Source: Datisca glomerata
Taxonomy: Eukaryota; Streptophyta; Magnoliopsida; Cucurbitales; Datiscaceae
Assembly: GCA_003255025.1 (NCBI GenBank)
Contig: QANY01013428.1
Location: 62,001 to 126,000, forward strand
Direction: 5' to 3'
DNA: 64,000 nt
Below are positions 57,846 through 64,000 of the stretch, one piece after another; positions within the stretch are counted from its first letter, which is position 1, and the number at the start of each line of letters is the position of its first letter. A model generated the notes under the pieces. It was not told where the DNA came from, made no database searches, and was given only the letters and a program-made list of their open reading frames with translations. Made by a program: the position numbers and the translations under genes.

Positions 57846-59330
57846 ATGACCATAAAAAACTTTACTTCTTCAAGTCTTCGTGAATGGATCTGCCAGGTTA
57901 TTGACTGTCGAAATGTGTGTAACCACAACATCTCCACATTGAACAATCTCTCTAAACAAGTGATACTTACGTTCTATGTGTTTGGATCTCTTATGACTTC
58001 TAGGTTCCTTAGAATTTACTACAGCCCCACTGTTATCATAATAAAGTGTCATGGGCTTGTCAACGTCTGGAACAACTTCCAGAGTCTTCAAAAAATTCCT
58101 AAGCCATACAATCTCTTTTGCATCTTCACAAGCTGTCACATATTCAGCTTCCATGGTAGAATTAGTAATGCAAGATTGCATGATACTTCTCCATACAACT
58201 GCTCCACCATTCAGGATGAACACCGATCCTGAAATGGATCTCCTAGAATCCTTATCAGCATGAAAATCAGAATCTGTATACCCCATCATATTCAAGTCAC
58301 TACCTGAACACACAAGCATGTAATTCCTTGTTCTACTAAGATACTTAAGGATATGCTTGACGACATTCCAATGCTCGATTCCTGGATTAGATTGGAAATG
58401 ACTCACTACGCCCATGACATAGCAAATATCAGGTCTTTTTATAATTGTTGTATATAATATCCTTCTTATGTATTCCTCTTCTTGAGGAGTCCTGGGATAC
58501 TGCTCCTTGGAGAGGCTGACTCCATGTCTAAAGGGAAGAAATCTCTTCTTAGAGTTTTGCATATTGAAACGATCCAACACCTTATTAATATAAGATTCTT
58601 GAGAAAGTGCCAATTGTATGTTCTTCTGATCTCAAAAGATCTAAATACCTAAGATTAATGCAGCTTCTCCAAGATCCTTCATGTCAAATTGCTTTGCAAG
58701 CTAAAACTTGACATCAGATAATTTTTCTACACCGTTCCAAATGAGTAGAATATCATCTATGTACAAGACTAGAAAAACCACCTCCCCTTCGTGTATCAAC
58801 TTCTACGCACAGGGTTCATCCACCAATTGTTCAAAACCATAGTTCTTAATAGTTTTGTCGAATCTAATATTCCACGACTGTGTGAAGCTTGCTTAAGTCC
58901 ATAAATGGACTTCTGCAGTTCACAAACTTTACCCTCTTGGCTTTTCTCCATGAACCCGCCTGGTTAAGCCATATAAATGTGTTCTTCAAGATTGCCATTC
59001 AGAAAGGCAGTCTTGACGACCATTTTCCATATTTCATAATCAAGTGTAGCAGCAATAGACAATAGGACTCAGATGGATTTAAGCATGGCTACCGATGAGA
59101 AGGTATCCTCGTAGTCTATACCTTCCTTTTGGGTGTAGCCCTTGGCTACTAGCCTAGCTTTGAATGTCTCTACATTCCCATCCGAACCTCTTTTCTTCTT
59201 ATGGATCCATTTGTATCCTATGAGTTTTATCCCTTCAGGAGGATCTATAAGTTTCCAGACTTTGTTCGAGTACATCAAATGTATTTCAACGTTTATGGCT
59301 TTCTGAGTAAGAGATTGGTTCATCTAGGTC
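57846..59330 (-). pseudogene. Copia reverse transcriptase and RNase H
   Basis: RT begins at 59,323-59,069 ([39 protein letters not shown]). The catalytic box reads LVLYIDDILLI at about 58,770, so both Asp are kept, but several stops lie between these pieces. RNase H is one long open frame, 58,613-57,870: GYTDSDFHADKDSRRSISGS, GGAVVWRS, STMEAEYVTACEDAKEIVWL, DNSGAVVNSKEP and HISTVNNLADPFTKT. This is the best preserved part of the element. Confidence 0.9.
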
Positions 59331-59464
59331 CTTATCTGAAACATCTGTCAAAGCTTCTCCATAGGACATGTACCTTTCACGTTGTCTCACAACTCTCCCA
59401 CTACATCGAGGCTCCATAATCTCTTGCTCCTGTCAAGGTTCATTCATTATTGAATCAAAATTAT

Positions 59465-60694
59465 TTAAGATTGGGGAGTCGTTGTTCTCCCACTCAATAA
59501 TTCATCTAGCACAACTGTGCTACTCTGTTGTATACTTTTAATATAATCTTCTTCAAGAAAATAAGCATTCGTGTTAACGAATGTTTTCTTGTTAGTCATA
59601 CTGTAGAAGATATACCCCTTTGTTCCCATAAGATATCCTACAAACATGCACAATTCTGAATGGCTGGCCAACTTGCCTATCTTCGGTCTTAGAACATGTG
59701 CTGAGCAACCCCATATTCTAAAATTATGAACGGATGACTTTCGCCCATACCATCTTTCATATGGTGTACCGGGCGTCATTTTTTACAGAACTTGGTTCAG
59801 AATATATGTTGCTGTTAGTAAGGCATATCCCTAGAACCAATCTAAGAGGGATGACTAACTCATCATGGATATAACCATATCCATCAGAGTTTGATTCCTT
59901 CTCTCTGACACACCATTTTACTGTGGCGTACCAGGTGTTATAAGCTGAGAAAGAATACTTTCTTCCTTAAGAAAGTCCTCGAACTTTCCTAGCAAGTACT
60001 CACCACCACGATCAGATCATAGTGTTTTGATTTTTTTTTCGAATTAATTTTCAACCAAGGACTTATATTCTTTGAACTTTTCAAAGGTTTCAATTTTTTG
60101 ATGCATTAGATAAATATGACTAAAACGTGAGTAGTTGTTAGTGAAGGTTATGAAGTATTCATAACCTCCACTTGCTTGGATATTCAATGGTCCACATACA
60201 TCACTATGTATGAGTTCAAGGTATTGAGTGGCTCTTTCAGCTTTTGATGAAAAACGTCTCTTGATCATTTTACCTTCTATACAAGTTTCACATATGGGTA
60301 GTGAACCCACACTTAAAGATTGCAAAGGACCGTCCTTCACAAGTCTTTTAATCTTGTCTAGGCTAATAAGCCCAAGACGTAAGTGCCACAGATAGATAAT
60401 ATCAGTTGAGTCATACTTTAACCTTTTACTATCCCTATGTGAATCGATATTCACTTTAGTGTCACAAATCATGGGAACTACAGGTTTTATGTGATAAAAT
60501 TTATTAATCATTTGATCGATAGTAATTAAGCATTCATTTTTAAAAATACAAATATCTATATCAATGAATTTTAGATCAAATCCTTGCTTAATTAATGCAC
60601 CAATAGAAATCAAATTCTTCCCAAAACTCGGGACATTATAAACATCACGCAAAATAATAAAATGTTTCTCAAAACATAATTTAAAAGTTCCCAC
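59465..60694 (-). pseudogene. Copia integrase (GAG-pre-integrase, core and C-terminal part)
   Basis: At 60,694-60,044: VPSFGKNLISIGALIKQGFD, LWHLRLGLISLDKIKRLVKD, CETCIEGKMIKRRF (HHCC finger) and LIHSDVCGPLN, the first catalytic Asp. The second Asp and Glu regions (SDRGGEYL, NGVSERRNQTLMDM) follow in broken frames at 60,030-59,880. At 59,779-59,465: TPGTPYERWYGRKSSVHNFR and RIWGCSAHVLRP. At least two stops separate the parts. Confidence 0.85.
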
Positions 60695-60699
60695 TGATG

Positions 60700-61642
60700 C
60701 GGCCGATATTAGTGTTTCATTCTCCCAGTAGCAGCTGAACTCATCCTCGTCAAGCTTTCTGATTTCCCTGAATCCCTGTAGGGAGCAACATATGTGGTTA
60801 GTAGCTGCAGAGTCTACAATTTAAGAAAAAATAGAGTCAACTACATAACAGGCCTCAATAACCATTATTATACCTTTAGATCTCAACTCTTTGAGATACT
60901 TTGAGCAGTTGCGTTTCTAATGACTAGCAGCTCCACAGTGATGACACTTGTCTTTTGACTTGTTTACTCTCACAGTGCTCCTGCCTTTGGCAGATCTCGG
61001 CTTCTGCTTCTTTGCTTTCCTTGGACCCCTCTTTATTTCTTCTTAGAACTAGAGATGGAAGGCCTACTTTCAGTAAAGTTAGCCTCTCCAGATTTCCTCT
61101 TTCCCTTCAGAAACAGGATGTCAACAGCTTGCAGCTCCTTCATGAGCTCAGGAAGTCAGTAGTTCACCTTATTAATCGAATAATAAAGCTTGAAGTTCTC
61201 AAAGGTACTAGGAAATGTCTGCAAGATCATATCCATTTAAGTCTCGCCATGGACCTGAGCACCCATGATCTCCATCCCGTTCAGATAACTTATGATCAAC
61301 ATCATATATCTGGCTTGACGACCCTGATCCCCGAACATTTTAGTGATATTTAACATCATATCAGTAGTGGTATCAAAGTTCTGATGCTGCTGTTGCAACA
61401 CATTACTCATAGACACCAAAATGTAACATTTAGCGATCTCATCAGAACGCAGCCAAGAGGCATAAGCATCAATTTTCTTCTTGCATCGGTTCAACGATAG
61501 GCTCAAGAGGACAAGGGGTAGTGAGCACGAATTTCTGCTTTTCTACCATCACCACGATATCAAGATTTCACTTTCAATCCACATAATTTTTACCATTGAA
61601 TTTGTTCACATTAAGAATAGTTGAGAGAGGGGATAGCGACAT
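60700..61642 (-). pseudogene. Copia gag and protease
   Basis: The ATG at 61,642 opens MSLSPLSTILNVNKFNGKNY, the typical copia gag start. The frame breaks, then 61,506-61,237 gives SWLRSDEIAKCYILVSMSNV and a QNFDTTTDMMLNITKMFGDQ segment. A CxxC zinc-knuckle region follows near 60,950-60,920 (KCHHCGA-like). The protease lies at about 60,825-60,780 and reads VDSAATNHICCSLQGF; the usual active-site DSGA is DSAA here. Gag forms the particle and the protease processes the polyprotein in intact copies. Confidence 0.7.
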
Positions 61643-61793
61643 GAATATTGAAAAGAATAAATAAAATGGTCTAAATAAATGCTCAATTGCTTAGGGGAGT
61701 ATGATGCATGATGCAACTACTAAATATTTTAAAATCCATTAAAAAATATTTTCTCTATGATGTTATGATAAAAAAATGATAGATTTTCTCATC
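61643..61793 (-). other. Copia leader next to gag
   Basis: Untranslated sequence between primer site and gag of the minus-strand copia; it continues beyond the solo LTR at 63,375. Its right edge, TCATC, is the target-site copy. Confidence 0.5.
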
Positions 61794-63369
61794 TGTTGGG
61801 GGTTATGCCCTCAAAACATGTGTATTGACATTTTGATATGAAATTTAAAGATGATTACATTTTTCTTATAATTATTCCTTTAAATTATTTTTGAATAATT
61901 TATATAAATATCTGAAAATTTCGTATTCATTAATGAAACTATGATCTTGTAGTAGTACGAGAAAATTAAGATCATAGATAATGAATAAAATTATCAGCAA
62001 CATATTAAAATATGCAATATTGAATAAATGGTTGCTAGTATGATTCACTAAGCATTATAAATGCGTGTGATATAGATCTGGATCATTGATGTGGATATAT
62101 ATCTTAGTGAATGTACTTTTCATAATAAGATTATATATGACAAAACTGATGTGAATTAATATCTTTATTAACAAGTCATTTATCATAAAGATTTAATACA
62201 CATCAATTTGACAATCATATGTAGATCAATCTAAATCCTGAGTAGTCATGAACTCATATGCATGTCTACTGAATCTTTTGATTCACTCGTTAAAGTCTGT
62301 TTGTTAATCAAGCTACTGACTTTTATTTTGAAGATTCAGTGATGTGGATGGTTTGAGACATGATCTTGCAAAATTTGAAATCTAAGCTTTCCTAACGGAT
62401 CAAATTAGACAATAATTTAAATAAACTAAACTGTTATTTGTGAAATAACAAAAGTTAGTTGATAGGGATAATCAGATATGTTAAAATAAATATTTAATGT
62501 GCAATAATTGTCACGTATCGATTATTGATAGGGTATCAAAAATTGACATAGACTACTGTGATGCCACGTGGCACTATAGTTGTGAGTGTGCAACACTGTA
62601 GTGTCACATGGCACTACAGTGGTGCCGTGAGGCACTGTGTTGGCTCACGGCACACTACAGTGCCATGTAGCACTGCAGTTGTGCACAATCACAGTGGGTC
62701 CCACTAAAATTGATAATTTTATAATTAAACATTATTTCAGTTTATCTCTAAAAATATAATATGCCATAGAATATACATAGATGATCAATTGATCAGATCA
62801 TCAGTTCTCAATCAAGAATTGAATTGAGAACACGATTGGGGTAAAAAAGATTTTCTTCTGTGATTAAACGCTAATCAAATCTCTAAAAGAATAATCATCA
62901 CATTCTTTTAGAGAATCGTCTCATTAAAGTTTTCCTCAGTAAATCTCTAGATCTCATATGTTTAGAACATCTAGAGATAGAAAAATGTCTTATAATATTC
63001 TATATGCCCACACACGTCCTATTGCATTGAGGATTGACTTGAAAGATTTTGGTGTGGATCTCGGAGTCTACTGATCGTTAGAACGATTTTGTGAAAATGG
63101 AGGATCGATCAGTTTTTGCAAGGACACTTGATATATACTGTAAGATGTATATGATTCTTAACTTTGTATGTTGTAGATTTAACTGATAAATATATAATGG
63201 ATCCTGACTGATTGAAAAAACGTTTTCAATAAAAGTTTTTATTTTGTTATCATGACGTTGCGTAAGTTTTGTTTTATCAAAATATTCCTTTTTCATTAAA
63301 AGTTTAACTTTTTTTTAAAACGCCATTCGCCTCCACGCTTCCACTGCGCACGCGCCGCGATGACCAGCA
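61794..63369 (+). repeat. Solo family B LTR with target duplications
   Basis: 1,576 bp from TGTTGGGGGTTATG to GACCAGCA, flanked by TCATC at 61,789-61,793 and 63,370-63,374. No internal element sequence is attached, so it is a solo LTR left after recombination. It lacks about 0.5 kb present in the other two copies. CACGTGG / CACTACAGTGG palindromic words cluster at 62,555-62,700. Confidence 0.85.
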
Positions 63370-63374
63370 TCATC

Positions 63375-64000
63375 GAAGGATGAAATCCAAACTATCTCCT
63401 ATTGCATCGAGACTCCTCTCATTTTGTTAACGTTCAAATGTCTTCACATCGAGTTTAACCAATCACCGATGGTTTTGGTCACCTTGACCCCATTGACTAG
63501 ACCCTATGGGGGATTCAATGTGCTTTAGTCTAAGTGTTTAACCAATGCATTGACTCTTAAAGGTTACTATGGACTAACAGTCCGACTATGGGATGACCCT
63601 GCCCCACCACAACCTTTAAAAGTCTTAGCTACTGACGCAACTCAATGACTCAAAACGACACGATTTTAAAGTTTTTCACATTCAAGTGAGGACCACTATG
63701 GGCTGTTCTAACCCTTCCTCGTGGCACGATCAAGTTTGCGTTGGAGACCTTGGGAACGTTTCAACTTAAACGACCCTCTTACTTAGTTTTTGAAAAAAAA
63801 TTGGATTTTTGGTTGTTTTTCAAAAAACTTAACTTTTATTAACTTGAAAAACGTGATGAAATCTATAAATCCTTTATTAATTTTAAACCCAATTAAAATC
63901 ATAACCATTATAAATTGCCCATTGTAACTAAATAATAACTATTATCAATTAATCTATAATGATGCATATACATGCTACATGGTAATTTGATATTGACATG
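63375..64000 (-). other. Copia leader region, continued
   Basis: By position this is the rest of the long untranslated leader of the minus-strand copia. Nothing coding was recognised. It includes a GC-richer stretch at 63,470-63,780 with two GACC(A)CTATGGG-type phrases (63,503 and 63,690). The primer site and 5' LTR should lie just past the window. Confidence 0.4.

Larger units (their letters stand above)
55854..64000 (-). mobile_element. Ty1/copia retrotransposon, 5' end beyond the window
   Basis: From right to left: leader (64,000-61,643, interrupted by a solo LTR), gag, protease, integrase, reverse transcriptase, RNase H, polypurine tract (AAGTGGGAT, about 57,791-57,799) and 3' LTR (family C). 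It is inserted in the Tekay pol. The 5' LTR is not in the window. Many stops and frameshifts make it inactive, but the domain order is complete. Confidence 0.85.

Noticed and set aside
58735..58775. Evidence that the copia is still active because YIDD is intact
   Set aside because: Stops and frameshifts lie on both sides in RT, integrase and gag, and the protease box is altered.
61794..63369. 5' LTR of the minus-strand copia
   Set aside because: Its sequence differs from the 3' LTR (family C), and it has its own TCATC duplications, so it is an unrelated solo LTR.

Overview
The window is nuclear DNA from a flowering plant, most likely a dicot. It is AT-rich and packed with plant-type transposable elements: Ty3/gypsy elements of the Tat and Tekay types, Ty1/copia, L1-like LINE, CACTA, hAT and probably Helitron. 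Its one intact host gene has short exons and GT-AG introns. The species cannot be told from the sequence. I saw no bacterial genes, CRISPR arrays, rRNA or tRNA genes.

Layout. 1-3.4 kb: unassigned, with short purine-rich and 54-bp tandem repeats. 3.4-7.7 kb: decayed minus-strand Tat-type gypsy pol with an antisense extra ORF. 8.3-9.7 kb: probable decayed gypsy LTR. 11.55-12.53 kb: piece of an LTR called family B here, followed by the 3' part of an L1-like LINE (12.5-16.7 kb, plus strand). 17,634-30,554: Tat-type gypsy element with 5-bp target duplications (TAAAG), a CACTA element inside its 5' LTR, and an interior rearranged so that a second 5' end (LTR end, primer site, gag, protease) lies inverted against the first. 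32,181-36,745: intact seven-exon MATE transporter gene on the minus strand, 487 codons. 37.3-38.9 kb: tandem repeats, telomere-like repeats and a small CACTA element. 39.5-42.8 kb: unidentified exon-like piece, gag-only copia remnant, and a second Tat pol fragment. 42.8-44.8 kb: second family B LTR piece joined to the missing 5' part of the LINE, on the opposite strand. 45.4-48.6 kb: probable Helitron and a well-delimited hAT element. 49-50.7 kb: AT-rich DNA, a long CT microsatellite and an LTR scrap. 50.7-64 kb: a nest in which a piece of copia LTR (family C) is followed by a Tekay gypsy 3' half (minus), interrupted by a copia element (minus, family C LTR), which itself carries a solo family B LTR with TCATC duplications.

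How it fits together. Only the MATE gene looks functional; everything else recognised is mobile DNA in various states of decay. The most informative points are the aberrant Tat element that inserted as a unit despite its inverted interior, the CACTA element carrying exon-like pieces of at least two unrelated host genes (adenylosuccinate lyase and a MenG-like methyltransferase), and the LINE whose two halves, 32 kb apart in opposite orientation, still carry matching target-site copies of one LTR insertion. The last implies an inversion in the genome or a mis-oriented contig; an N at 43,447 shows the assembly is not perfect there.
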